DNA of 64,000 nt from the NCBI RefSeq assembly GCF_038396765.1, contig NZ_CP150096.1:4881001-4945000 (forward strand), read 5' to 3'. Each line of letters opens with the position of its first letter. Position 1 is the first letter of the stretch. A program made the translations under genes and the position numbers. Under the pieces are notes generated by a model. The model did no database searches. It was not told where the DNA came from and saw nothing but the letters and a program-made list of their open reading frames with translations. The DNA comes from Chitinophaga caseinilytica. Its GTDB lineage: Bacteria; Bacteroidota; Bacteroidia; Chitinophagales; Chitinophagaceae. Below, piece after piece: positions 17,962 through 27,118 of this stretch.

Positions 17962-19935
17962 TTAGTTCAGCGAGTTGATCCAGCTGGCGATGCGGAGGGC
18001 ATCGGCCTTCGGAACCTGGGGCATCGGCGGCATTTCTGTTGCGTAGCCGGGCCAGTTTTCCGGATTGGGATTGTAGATCAGCTTCACGATCATATCGTTG
18101 GTGTATTTTTTACGCGCAATGTCCTTGAAAGCGGGGCCTACCTGTTTTTTGTCTGCGTTGTGGCAGGCGGCGCAGGTGTATTTTGCCAGCAGGGGTTTCA
18201 CTTCTTCGTAAGTGGCCGCTTTGGCGGCGGGTTTTACGGCAGCGGCTTCACCGGCTTTGGCGGCGCCTTTGGCGGGAGCGGTTTTCGCTTTGGCAGCTTC
18301 CGCGGCTTTCGTTTTGGCGGCGGCCGCTTCGGCTTCCTTCACGGAATTGCGGGTGCTCACTCCTGTCATGGCCAGTTTAGCGCCTTCAGGGATGTTATTG
18401 AGCGTATAATAGGCGTTGGGATGCACGGTGGAATAGAAATAATCCTTCTCGCGCACGCCTTCCACGGAAATATTATGGATGTAATATTGACGCAGGTTGT
18501 CGACGATCAGGCGAACTTTCGTTCCGTCTTCAGACACTTTCACGCCTTTCACTTCGCATTTCTCGTTGTTGACGGTGGGGCTGCCGTATACCGGGTGGTA
18601 CTTGTAAATAAAGCTTTCCACGGAATAGGCTGCCAGATCGGAAGCTGATTTCGGGTCTACCGGCAGGGTGAACTCGATCTCGAAGCCGTCGGGCATCGCT
18701 TTCACGGTCTTCATTTCGAAAGGGATGCGGTTGTTCCACACCAGGCGCTGCAAACCTTCGTTGGCATCGCCGGCGGAGCCCCAGCCGCGGTTGGTTTCGC
18801 CTACGAACAGCGAACCGTCGTTCCCCCAGGCCATGCGCAGTACGCCCGACTGGAAGCCTTGTCTGAAATCGAACGCCACGCCCTGGAATTCACCTTTCAC
18901 TTTCTCCAGTACCACGCGCATGATCTTGCTCTGGCCCTGGTCGCCCACGAGGAGCTGGCCGGCAAACGGGCCGAAGGTATTTTCGGGGATGGGGAGGATT
19001 TCGGAGTTGGAGATGCCCAGTACGCCGTGCGGCAGCCAAACGGCCGGCAGTTTGATCTGCGGGATGGCTTTCTTCACTTCGAACAGTGTTTTGAATTTTT
19101 CATCCACCACGTTTTCCGGCTTCACCATTCTGCCCTGCTCATTGCGGATCCGGCGTTGGTCTACCTGTTTGTAGAGGTCTTCGTCTTTCAGTTTGATGGG
19201 AGAATTCGGCATATCCGACCAGCGGAGGCCTGCGGGGTGCCCCACGAAGTCGCCTTTCCTTACCTGCCAAACGCCACCGGAACCCATCCAATCGCCCTGG
19301 TTTTCGGAGTAGAACAATTCGCCGTCGATCATGCCGAGGCCGCAGGGGGAGCGCATACCTGTAGCCCAGGGCTCCATTTGGCTGCCGTCTGCAGAAATAT
19401 GCATTACCCAACCGCGCCAGGGAACGCGGCTTTCACCGCGCCACCATTCCTCGTTGCCGAACGCTACGTTGCCGGAAACGAAGAAAGAACCGTCAGGCGC
19501 GAGTTTCGGCCCGAAGCTGTATTCGTGGTAGTGACCGGAGAGCGGCCAGGCGTATACGGTTTCGTACACGTCTGCCTTACCGTCGTTATTGGTGTCGGAA
19601 AGGCGGGTCAGTTCACCGCGCTGTGCGCAGTACAGGTCGCCGTTTTTGTAAGCGAGGCCCAGCACTTCGTGGAGGCCGCTGGCGAATTTCCGGAAATGCG
19701 GACGGCGGCTCGTGGGGTTTTCCACGATGTAGATATCGCCGCGGCGGGTGGCCACGCCCAGGTCGCCGTTGGGCAGCACGGTGAGGCCGCCTACTTCGAG
19801 CAGGGTCCCTTCCGGTGCGCTCACCTTCAGGATGCGGAAATAGTCTTCTTCTTTCGGCGTTTCCTGTGCAGAGGAAGACAGTTGCGTCATCAGCGGCAGC
19901 AGGCACATCGCCGCTTTTTTAAATATATGCTTCAT
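17962..19935 (-). CDS. beta-propeller (PQQ-dehydrogenase-like) protein with C-terminal cytochrome c domain
   Basis: A 657-residue exported protein (signal ending LSSSAQE). Residues about 35-420 are a six-bladed NHL/glucose-sorbosone-dehydrogenase-like propeller (GGLTVLPNGDLGVATRRGDIY, GLAYKNGDLYCAQRGELTRL, LAPDGSFFVSGN, MAWGNDGSLFVGETNRGWG). A beta-rich domain follows, then a 45-residue Ala/Lys linker, then a class I cytochrome c domain (haem site CAACH near residue 590, axial Met in EMPPMP). This build is typical of large haem-binding dehydrogenase-like proteins of Bacteroidota and Planctomycetota. An oxidative role on carbohydrates is plausible given the DUF1080 protein 21 nt upstream in the same operon, but the substrate is not known. 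Confidence 0.85.
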   Translation of the reverse strand: MKHIFKKAAMCLLPLMTQLSSSAQETPKEEDYFRILKVSAPEGTLLEVGGLTVLPNGDLGVATRRGDIYIVENPTSRRPHFRKFASGLHEVLGLAYKNGDLYCAQRGELTRLSDTNNDGKADVYETVYAWPLSGHYHEYSFGPKLAPDGSFFVSGNVAFGNEEWWRGESRVPWRGWVMHISADGSQMEPWATGMRSPCGLGMIDGELFYSENQGDWMGSGGVWQVRKGDFVGHPAGLRWSDMPNSPIKLKDEDLYKQVDQRRIRNEQGRMVKPENVVDEKFKTLFEVKKAIPQIKLPAVWLPHGVLGISNSEILPIPENTFGPFAGQLLVGDQGQSKIMRVVLEKVKGEFQGVAFDFRQGFQSGVLRMAWGNDGSLFVGETNRGWGSAGDANEGLQRLVWNNRIPFEMKTVKAMPDGFEIEFTLPVDPKSASDLAAYSVESFIYKYHPVYGSPTVNNEKCEVKGVKVSEDGTKVRLIVDNLRQYYIHNISVEGVREKDYFYSTVHPNAYYTLNNIPEGAKLAMTGVSTRNSVKEAEAAAAKTKAAEAAKAKTAPAKGAAKAGEAAAVKPAAKAATYEEVKPLLAKYTCAACHNADKKQVGPAFKDIARKKYTNDMIVKLIYNPNPENWPGYATEMPPMPQVPKADALRIASWINSLN

Positions 19936-19956
19936 TGCGATGATTCAGTCATTGGT

Positions 19957-21795
19957 TTAGAAAAGGATGGAATAGCTCAGCTTGCCGCGAACGGGAACGA
20001 TGAGTTCCTGTTTGTTGCCGGATGTGCGCACAACGGGTTTGGCGCCGCCGGCATCCGTGATGCGGAGGTAGAACGATTTGCCGTCTACCACGTACAGGTC
20101 TTTTTCCACTTGTTCGATTTGTGCGCCTTCGGCCAGTTTGGCGAAAAGGTCGGCCGCGGGGGCGGTCACTTCCAGGTCGCGGGTGAAACCGGAACCGTCG
20201 GGCAGGATGCGGATGGCGTCAGACACGTTGCTGCCGAAAGCCTGGTAGCGGAAAGTGGGCCGGTCTTTCTCATCGAGCACATAACCTTTAGGGCGGAAGC
20301 TGGTTCCGGCGGAGTCTGCGCTCCAGGCTGCGCCGGCGTCTGCCAGGCGGTTGAGGGTGAAAGCCGTTTGTCCGAAGCGTTGCAGCGTACCAATGGGCCG
20401 TGCGGTGCCGTTGCCGCGCTCGTGCCACATGGGAGTGGTTTCGAGGAAGCCGCCGCGCCAGGCCTGAACGAGCATGCCATTGTCGAGATCGTACGTGTAA
20501 TGTACTTTTTCGGGGCTGCCAACGGATACGGCGTGGGTGATCTTTTCGCGGCCGGGTGCGTCCATGAAGCTGCGCAGGATGGTGGTCTGATCGGCTTCGA
20601 GGAGGATGGGATCGGTATTGTCGGGGGTGATGGCGTCACCGAACTGGATTTCGCGGAGACCGTTGCCGGCGATGTAGAGCCCGAGTGTGGGGGCGCCCCA
20701 GTCGCCTTCGCGGCCGTAGATGATTTCCACGTCGGAGGAACCTGCGGGAAGGGTAGCCTTACCGCGGCCGTTACCGCCATAACCGGCGATCTGTTTGCCG
20801 TTGATGGTGAGGCTGGCGCCACCTCCCTGGGCATATACGCCTACGTTGTAATCACCGGCTTTTTCTACGTTGAGCTTGCCGGTGTAGCGGAGCTGGTAGC
20901 CATGAGTGAAGGGGCCGGCGTTCGCGGTGAGCGTAGGCGCGGTGCCCTTTGCTTCGGCTTTGGCCGTAGCTGGATCGAGCTCACGGGCGTTGGCCGCTTT
21001 ATATACGGTGTAGTTGAGGCCTGTCAGGGTAGGACGGGCGCCGGGGTATTCGGTGATATTGATATTGCGGAAGGCAACGGCGCCATGATCTCCCTGGATG
21101 CGCAGGGGGCCTGTGGGGGCTTCGTTGCCGTTGGCGCCGCGGGTGGAGCCCTGGAGCTCTACGTTTTCGTGGATCACGACGCCGTTCAGTTCGGCGCGGA
21201 TGATGCGGGCGTTTTCGACCTTTTTACCGGACGCGTCGAACCGGGGGGCCTGGAAGGAAACCTTCAGGTGTTGCCAGAGGCCGGGGGCTTTGCTGGCGTT
21301 CTGCCGGGGGGCGTAGCCCTGGTAGCCTTGCTGGCCTTCGGGGCGGGAATCGTCCCAGCGTTCGTAGATGCCGCCGTTGTCGGCCGCACGGGGAGCGGGA
21401 TTGCCCCAGCTGTCGAACAGTTGAAGCTCATACCGTCCCTGGAAATAGATGCCGGAGTTGGAACCTGCGGCCATCATGTAATCGAGCTCGAGGTCGATGT
21501 CCCCATGCTCTACATTGGAGTAAAGATCTTGTCCATGCTGCTTTTTGCCGGGTTGGTTAACCAGGACGCCGGTGCCTTTGGCGGTTTCGAGGGTGTTGGG
21601 TTTCCCGAGCCGGGCGGCTACGTCGCCGGCGATCTGCCAGGTCCCGCCGGGTTGCCGGAAGGCGGAAAGGTCCGTAAGCGGCCATTTCCCGGATTGCGCT
21701 GCAGCAGGCTGGGCCAGCATCAGGCCGGCACCGCATGCATACAAAAAGCCGATCATGGACCGGCTTACAAAAGTGCGATTCGATTTTTGTACCAT
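19957..21795 (-). CDS. DUF1080 (3-keto-disaccharide hydrolase-like) protein with PA14-like domain
   Basis: A 612-residue exported protein (signal ending AQPAAAQSG). Residues about 50-260 match DUF1080, a concanavalin-like fold: GDIDLELDYMMAAGSNSGIYFQGRYELQLFDSWG, then NGGIYERWDD and GLWQHLKVSFQAPRFD. Members act on 3-keto-glycosides. Residues about 265-390 resemble a PA14 fold (LNYTVYKAANARELD, YQLRYTGKLNVEKAGDYNVGVYAQGGGASLTINGKQI). The last 220 residues are beta-rich and unassigned. It is the first gene of the pair with the propeller/cytochrome c protein. Together they may oxidise a glycoside and hydrolyse the keto product (inference). Confidence 0.82.
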   Translation of the reverse strand: MVQKSNRTFVSRSMIGFLYACGAGLMLAQPAAAQSGKWPLTDLSAFRQPGGTWQIAGDVAARLGKPNTLETAKGTGVLVNQPGKKQHGQDLYSNVEHGDIDLELDYMMAAGSNSGIYFQGRYELQLFDSWGNPAPRAADNGGIYERWDDSRPEGQQGYQGYAPRQNASKAPGLWQHLKVSFQAPRFDASGKKVENARIIRAELNGVVIHENVELQGSTRGANGNEAPTGPLRIQGDHGAVAFRNINITEYPGARPTLTGLNYTVYKAANARELDPATAKAEAKGTAPTLTANAGPFTHGYQLRYTGKLNVEKAGDYNVGVYAQGGGASLTINGKQIAGYGGNGRGKATLPAGSSDVEIIYGREGDWGAPTLGLYIAGNGLREIQFGDAITPDNTDPILLEADQTTILRSFMDAPGREKITHAVSVGSPEKVHYTYDLDNGMLVQAWRGGFLETTPMWHERGNGTARPIGTLQRFGQTAFTLNRLADAGAAWSADSAGTSFRPKGYVLDEKDRPTFRYQAFGSNVSDAIRILPDGSGFTRDLEVTAPAADLFAKLAEGAQIEQVEKDLYVVDGKSFYLRITDAGGAKPVVRTSGNKQELIVPVRGKLSYSILF

Positions 21796-22191
21796 AGTTG
21801 CTCAAAATAATTATTGTTGTTGGGTTTGAAGGCAAAATATTACGGATGGTAAAGCGTGTTCCCTACCCTTCTGCCGCCGCTTGGCTATATCGTTTTAGCA
21901 TGAAAACGTTTGACTCGCCTGAAAAATGGGCAATTGGCGTGGCAAAACGCTTTAGCTAAACGGGCCGCAACCCGCCTGTCCCACTTAGCGTACAACCTAC
22001 ATGAACGGCCGGAAAGCGGTGCCGGCGGTAAAACAGGGGGCCCGGGCCGGTAGTGCTTTTTCGCCCGAAAATCGTCCTGCACCCGCTCCCACCGGCCAGT
22101 CCGTACCGGTTACTTCCGGAAAAAGCCGCGGGCAGATGCCCGCGGCATTCAAATGGTTAATGGAGATGCAAAGTGGAAAGCGTTTGGCAGG
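21796..22191. other. non-coding interval
   Basis: These 396 nt hold the promoter region of the DUF1080 gene on the minus strand and a terminator at 22121-22146. The short open frames here lack starts, signals or recognisable family features. I see no other feature. Confidence 0.6.
22121..22146 (-). terminator. intrinsic terminator ending PUL 2
   Basis: On the minus strand, the stem gccgcgggca/tgcccgcggc with a very short loop is followed by a U tract (cttttt), 45 nt beyond the last gene of the second SusCD locus. Confidence 0.85.
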
Positions 22192-22769
22192 TCAGTTGAC
22201 CGGTATCGTCTTATCCCTGAACACCCATCCCACATGGTTCTGATCGTAAGACGAAAACGAAACCGGCGTCAGGTATTGCAGGTTATCGAACCGCTCATTG
22301 TAATTGTAAGGGTCCACCCCGCTGTAGCTGGAACCCGCGAGTTTCTTCACATACACGGCCTCTGCCACGATATCCGCCGGGATGTTCACTTCCATGAAAG
22401 ATTGCATGTTCGTTTGCCGGGAACCGGTAACCGCCCCTACAAAGAGCCCTGGCTATCGTAAAACCGCATCCCGACATATACCGTTTCGTTCGTATACAGG
22501 TAATTAACGGGGCTGTACACCCAACTGAACCGGAAGTAATGCCGCTCGATGTTCGACCATTGCTCCAGCATCTGCGAGCCCTTCATTTCCGACAGGGCAC
22601 CCTTGATCGGCGTTCCCGACCCGCCCGGCGGCGGATTCACGCTGAGGCTCGTTGTGGCGGCATTGCCAAGGTTGTCGTCCACCTTCACCGAAACGGAATA
22701 GCGGCTGGTCGGCACGTTGCCGGCCGATAACTGGAAATAAGCCGTGCTCGTTGATCCGGAGGCCCACAT
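22192..22769 (-). pseudogene. unknown PUL 2 accessory protein fragment, frameshifted
   Basis: I do not recognise this family. Two overlapping frames read as one protein. The first (from Met at 22769) has an Ig-like stretch (SRYSVSVKVDDNLGNAATTS), a Pro/Gly linker and an aromatic-rich beta segment, and stops at GSL. The second continues with VGAVTGSRQTNMQSFMEV to the stop at 22192. One added T in a three-T run (plus-strand AAA at 22441-22443) joins them as GSFVGAVTG. There is no signal peptide. The open frame extends upstream without a start codon to the TAA of the DUF4998 gene, so the N-terminus is also missing or scrambled. It is the last gene of PUL 2 and followed by a terminator. Confidence 0.6.
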
Positions 22770-22838
22770 CCACCCGTGATCGATATGGCCATTGTAGGTG
22801 GTGGTCGTTTCGAGCCGAGTGGCGGACCCGGATATAGC

Positions 22839-23915
22839 TTACTTCATCGTCATCGTTTCGTCGAACAGCGTACGATGCGTGGCACCGGGCTGGTTCATCC
22901 AGTATTTCACCTGCAGCACCTTGGCGACAGGATCGTATTTGTTGACGCCGGAAGGATCGAGCTGGGCGGAGCGGTCGTTACCCGAAGGCTGCCCATATTT
23001 GTTCACCACCGCCGTCACCTTGTTCGCATCGTCTATCGTAAATACCACCCCGAAAGAACCGTAGTATGAGGGCGATCCGCCGTTCAGTATCTTATGGAAC
23101 ACATCATGCGTCTGGTCATCATCCACCAATTCCAGTGTGTGGGCATTCACCTGCCGCAGCGTTATGTTCCAGGGATAAGGCCCCGTAAGCGTGGCATTCG
23201 TGTAATCGGTCATGTTCCCCGAACAAACAAAGCTGCCGGAAGCGGGATGCACCGGCACCGTGGCCTCGGCAAAAAAGGTATCGATACAGTTCTCCGGGAC
23301 ATATGCCGTCCGCAGCACCAGCGACCTCGCCTCCGGAAGGATGTCTGCCAGCGTATCCGAAAAGGCAGCCATATCCGTAAATCGTTTCTGTGCCGCTGCG
23401 CCTCCGGTGTTCCGGTATTTCACGTCGGTAAACCTGCAGGTCGCATCCACAGGAAAAAATTGCAGCGCAAAGCCTTTCCGGCAATTGGCCGCCTGGATTT
23501 TCCGGATAAACAGCTCCGATTCGAACCGGCTGCCGAGCGCCCGCCCGCTGACGATCGCAGATTTAGGGGTAGACCCGGTGCCGTCTTTATAGGCGGCCAC
23601 GATCTCGAAAGTATAATCGCCTTCCGTCAACTGCGGGACGATCACTTTCATCACGGCCTGTTGCCGGTCTGGCGCCACTTCCATCTTCCGCTGCCGGTTA
23701 TTCCAGTACAGGATGTATTTTGAAATGTTCGGGTCCCTGGATTGGGTGAACTGTACTTCGATCCGCTCCCTTCCGGCATGCGTTTCCAATTGGTACGGCA
23801 CGCCAGGGTACATCAGTTCGCCATTCTCCATGTAAGGCGCATAGGCGTTGTCCATTTTTGTGCAGCCGGCCATCAGGGCTACCGCGAGCGTCATCAGCAA
23901 ATATTTTTGAATCAT
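22839..23915 (-). CDS. DUF4998 surface lipoprotein
   Basis: The start at 23915 gives a lipoprotein signal (MIQKYLLMTLAVALMAGC, Cys18). The N-terminal half fits DUF4998 (MYPGVPYQLETHAGRERIEVQF, DPNISKYILYWNN, TEGDYTFEIVAAYKDG). The C-terminal half is a beta-rich domain of the type found in SusE-like proteins (YGSFGVVFTIDDANKVTAVVNKYGQPSG, then a closing VLQVKYWMNQP). No catalytic residues are evident. It is 31 nt downstream of the DUF5000-type lipoprotein, and the pair commonly follows SusCD in Bacteroidota. A surface binding role is inferred. A longer in-frame start at 23999 lacks a signal and is less likely. Confidence 0.85.
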   Translation of the reverse strand: MIQKYLLMTLAVALMAGCTKMDNAYAPYMENGELMYPGVPYQLETHAGRERIEVQFTQSRDPNISKYILYWNNRQRKMEVAPDRQQAVMKVIVPQLTEGDYTFEIVAAYKDGTGSTPKSAIVSGRALGSRFESELFIRKIQAANCRKGFALQFFPVDATCRFTDVKYRNTGGAAAQKRFTDMAAFSDTLADILPEARSLVLRTAYVPENCIDTFFAEATVPVHPASGSFVCSGNMTDYTNATLTGPYPWNITLRQVNAHTLELVDDDQTHDVFHKILNGGSPSYYGSFGVVFTIDDANKVTAVVNKYGQPSGNDRSAQLDPSGVNKYDPVAKVLQVKYWMNQPGATHRTLFDETMTMK

Positions 23916-23946
23916 GCGATTGTTTTTTTGATGTGTGGAATCGGGG

Positions 23947-25152
23947 TCACTGGTAATCGCCCATGAACTTGAGGGAAGAGATCTCCATCCCCAGGCCACC
24001 GCTGAAAGTTTCGAGCAATACCAGCCTGAAATAACGCATGGGCACGGCCGGCAACGGCATGGTAAATTCCGAGCCGCTGTCTATCACTTCATAATCGGCC
24101 GCGTTCTGTTGGCCGTAAGGCAACCCGGAGGGTTTCACCAGTTCGTACACGCCGCCGATCTGCGTCCAGCTGCCGTCGAGCGCGCCATCGGGATTGGGGT
24201 TCATGCTGCCGTATATTTTAAAGAATTTCAGCGTGCCGTTCCTGAATTCGGCCCCGCCGTTTTTACGCATGTAATACCGGAAGCGGCTCAATACGATGGG
24301 CTTGCCCATGTCTATCGTGATCCGCGGCGGCATGGAATCGTTGGCGTTCTTCACGCCGTAAAAAGAATAGTCAGCGGCGCGGTATGGATTGCGGAGGGGC
24401 ACGTTGAGGTCGGAGCCGCAGCATGCGGTCTGATCACCGGGCAGCACGAGCGCCTTCATGATGGTACGGTCGAGCTCCACTTCGTTCATCGTCCGCACGG
24501 TTGCCCAAACGGTATCAGACGTGTTACCCCAGCGGTCGCGCACGCAGGCGCCATACCGGCGGTCGCCCGGCGAGAAGCCGCGCATGGAAAAATTGCCTGC
24601 CGTATTCTTCGTGTAATGGGTGTAGACGTATTCGCCTTTCCCGATGGTATCCACGAGCGAAACGATCGCGATTTCACCGCCGGTCGGGTTTTCGAACGCG
24701 ATATTCGCTCCGCCGAAATCCCCGAAAACCTTCAACGAGGCCTTTACACTCTGATACGGCGGGATACCGGGATGGACGGTCACTTCCACCGGGTCAGACT
24801 TCACTTCGCTGCGGCTCACGGTGGAAAGCGTCACCTTGTAGTCTCCCTCCCGTTCGAACCCTTTCACGACGATGGTATCTGTATAAAACGACGATTTCAC
24901 CTGTTGCGACGCGCTGGCATTGATTTTGAAATCGGCCTGCACATACAACACTTCCGGCTCGGCCGGGATGTCGTACACAATCGTTGCGCCGCCCGGAAAG
25001 TTGGTGACGCGCACGTTCTTCACGGGCGAAGGCTTTTTGCCGCTATTGTAAATGGGGTCCCTGTCTGTACCGGTCTGTTTCTGGCAGGCAGAAACGATCA
25101 TGCCGGCCAAAAGCAGCAGGCTATATGTGATATAATGGGATGTCTTCTTCAT
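23947..25152 (-). CDS. DUF4959/DUF5126/DUF5000 discoidin-like surface lipoprotein
   Basis: A 401-residue lipoprotein (Cys23 in VSAC). Three modules follow: a fibronectin-like DUF4959 (PVKNVRVTNFPGGATIVYDIPAEPEVLYVQADF), DUF5126 (NIAFENPTGGEIAIVSLVDT, TKNTAGNFSMRGF), and a C-terminal DUF5000 discoidin-like domain (RITIDMGKPIVLSRFRYYMRKNG, LKFFKIYGSMNP, MRYFRLVLLETFSGGLGMEISSLKF). The order is typical for proteins encoded just after SusCD. It probably binds glycan at the cell surface. It lies 30 nt downstream of SusD. Confidence 0.88.
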   Translation of the reverse strand: MKKTSHYITYSLLLLAGMIVSACQKQTGTDRDPIYNSGKKPSPVKNVRVTNFPGGATIVYDIPAEPEVLYVQADFKINASASQQVKSSFYTDTIVVKGFEREGDYKVTLSTVSRSEVKSDPVEVTVHPGIPPYQSVKASLKVFGDFGGANIAFENPTGGEIAIVSLVDTIGKGEYVYTHYTKNTAGNFSMRGFSPGDRRYGACVRDRWGNTSDTVWATVRTMNEVELDRTIMKALVLPGDQTACCGSDLNVPLRNPYRAADYSFYGVKNANDSMPPRITIDMGKPIVLSRFRYYMRKNGGAEFRNGTLKFFKIYGSMNPNPDGALDGSWTQIGGVYELVKPSGLPYGQQNAADYEVIDSGSEFTMPLPAVPMRYFRLVLLETFSGGLGMEISSLKFMGDYQ

Positions 25153-25182
25153 GTTTCTTGATTTGATGTTGGAAAAGCGGGA

Positions 25183-27086
25183 TTACCAAAGCGGGTTCTG
25201 CACGAGGTTGGGATTCACGTTCAGGTCGCGCTCCGCGATCGGCGCGAGGAATTCCCTGTACGTGTTGTTGGGCGTGTAGAGGGTGCGCATCCGGTAGAAC
25301 ATGGCGGGTGTGTTCTGTTGGATATCCCAGCCGGTGACCGGGCGGTTCATATAATCCAGCCGTTTCCAGCGGCGCATGTTCCAATAGTTTTCCCCTTCGA
25401 AGATGAATTCCGCCATCGTTTCGTGCTGGATGATGCCGCGGAGGCCTTCTTTGATGCGGGCCTGGAGGGATTGCGGGAGTAATTGGCCCAGGATTCCACA
25501 ACGCCTTTGAGGCCTGCCCGTGCGCGAACGCTGTCGAGATACTGGTAAGCCCTTGCACCGGGGCCTTCCGTCTCGTTCAGCGCTTCCGCATACATGAGGT
25601 AGAGCGCGGTAAGGCGGATCGCCGGCCAGGCATAGGAATCCGGCGCGTAGGAACCTCCGTCGCCGGAAGTTTTCCAACTCACCATCTTCTTCGGCCAATA
25701 ACCGGTAAATGAAGTCCGGGACAACCCGTTCGACGAAGAAGAGCCCCACATCGTATTGATGTACAGCAGATTATCTTCATTCGACCGCTGTTTCATGAAA
25801 TACGAGGAACCGTCGAACGCCAGGTCGGCGTAAAACCGGTATTCCCGGTCGATGTTGAAAGCGGAAGTCGTGTAGTTGGGTTTCAGGATGGCGCGATGCG
25901 TGGCGGGAACGGTTTTGAGCGTGGTGTAGCGGTTGGCGTAATCCCAGGAAGGATCTTCGTCGATGGGCACACCGTTTTTCGTATAAAATATCTCGCAGGC
26001 TTTCATATTGGCGGCCCACAGGGAGATGGTGTAGGAATATACATCGTTCCTGGGCGCGCATTGCCGCTGCAGGGCACCGGTGCTGCTGTGGGTGAGCGTC
26101 CAGATCACTTCGGAATTCCATTCTTCGGTAACGGCACCGCGGATGTCCATACAGATGCGGGTAGAATCGCCGATATCCTTCATATCGAAAGGCTTAACGA
26201 ACCGGTGGAGCTTGTATCCTGCATCGTGCGCGGCGGCGATGGCTTCTTCGCACGCTTTGGCGGCCAGCGTCCATTTTGCGGCGCTGAATTCGGGACTGAA
26301 CAGGGGTTGTGAGGTTGTGTGGCCGAAACCCGCGTAGTCCTTGTTCCCGTTGAAAAGCGGGCTCGCGTTCAACATCAGCGTATAGGCGCGGATGGCCAGC
26401 GCGATGGGCTGCGTCATTCTCCCCAATTCTTCGCGCTGGTTGGTGATGATGAGCGGAAGGTCGGCCCGGGCTTCGTCCAGCAGTTGCACGATATAGGTCG
26501 CCACTTCGTCTACCGGTTGGCGTTTCACGCGCACGGCCTCTACATCCGCCGAAATGGGAAGGCTTTCCTTCACGATGGGGATAGGCCCGTACATCCGCAG
26601 CAGCCAGAAATGGTAGAACGCCTTCAGCGTTTTCACTTCGGCGATCCAGCGTTTCCGCTCGGGCTCTTGTATGTCGGGGACTTTATGAATGTTGGCCAGG
26701 AAGGTGTTGCAGGTACGGATGGCGATGAACATGGGCGTTCCGCCATAATCGCCGCCGCCGCTCCAGTAATTGGCGATCGGGTTTACGATATTTTGGTAAT
26801 CGTACGCCAGCTCTATGATGGAATTGCGGACACCCGACTGAGAGCCGGGATACGGCGTCGAAATCTCGCGGGAGCCCAGGATGGCGTAGTTGGCAGACAC
26901 ATCGCCGAGTTGCGGGATATAGGAATAACAGGTGAACAGGTATTTTTTGGCGGTGGCGCGTAGCTGGAAAGCCTGGTCGAGCGTAGGAACGTTATCCGGG
27001 ATGATGTCCAGATACTTGTTGCAGGACGCCATCGTGGCCAGGCACGCCACCAGCAGAATGCGTATGATCTTCATGGTAATTTTCAT
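25183..27086 (-). pseudogene. RagB/SusD family outer-membrane lipoprotein, frameshifted near the C-terminus
   Basis: A SusD homologue with lipobox Cys (MASC) and the usual pattern (DQAFQLRATAKKYLFTCYSYIP, VKTLKAFYHFWLLRMYGPIPIV, IRLTALYLMYAEALNETEG). The frame breaks after SRNPSRPASK: the original frame reads unrelated sequence to 25347, while the other frame reads KEGLRGIIQHETMAEFIFEGENYWNMRRWKRLDY, the conserved SusD ending, to 25183. One extra T in the plus-strand TTT at 25450-25452 repairs it. The repaired length is about 634 residues. It lies 32 nt downstream of SusC. Confidence 0.9.
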
Positions 27087-27118
27087 TTTCGTGTCAGGAT
27101 GTTGAAGGATTGCGGGGA

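Noticed and set aside
18859..21810. Plus-strand open frame of 983 codons opposite the propeller and DUF1080 genes
   Set aside because: It crosses two well-supported minus-strand genes and shows no protein-like pattern.
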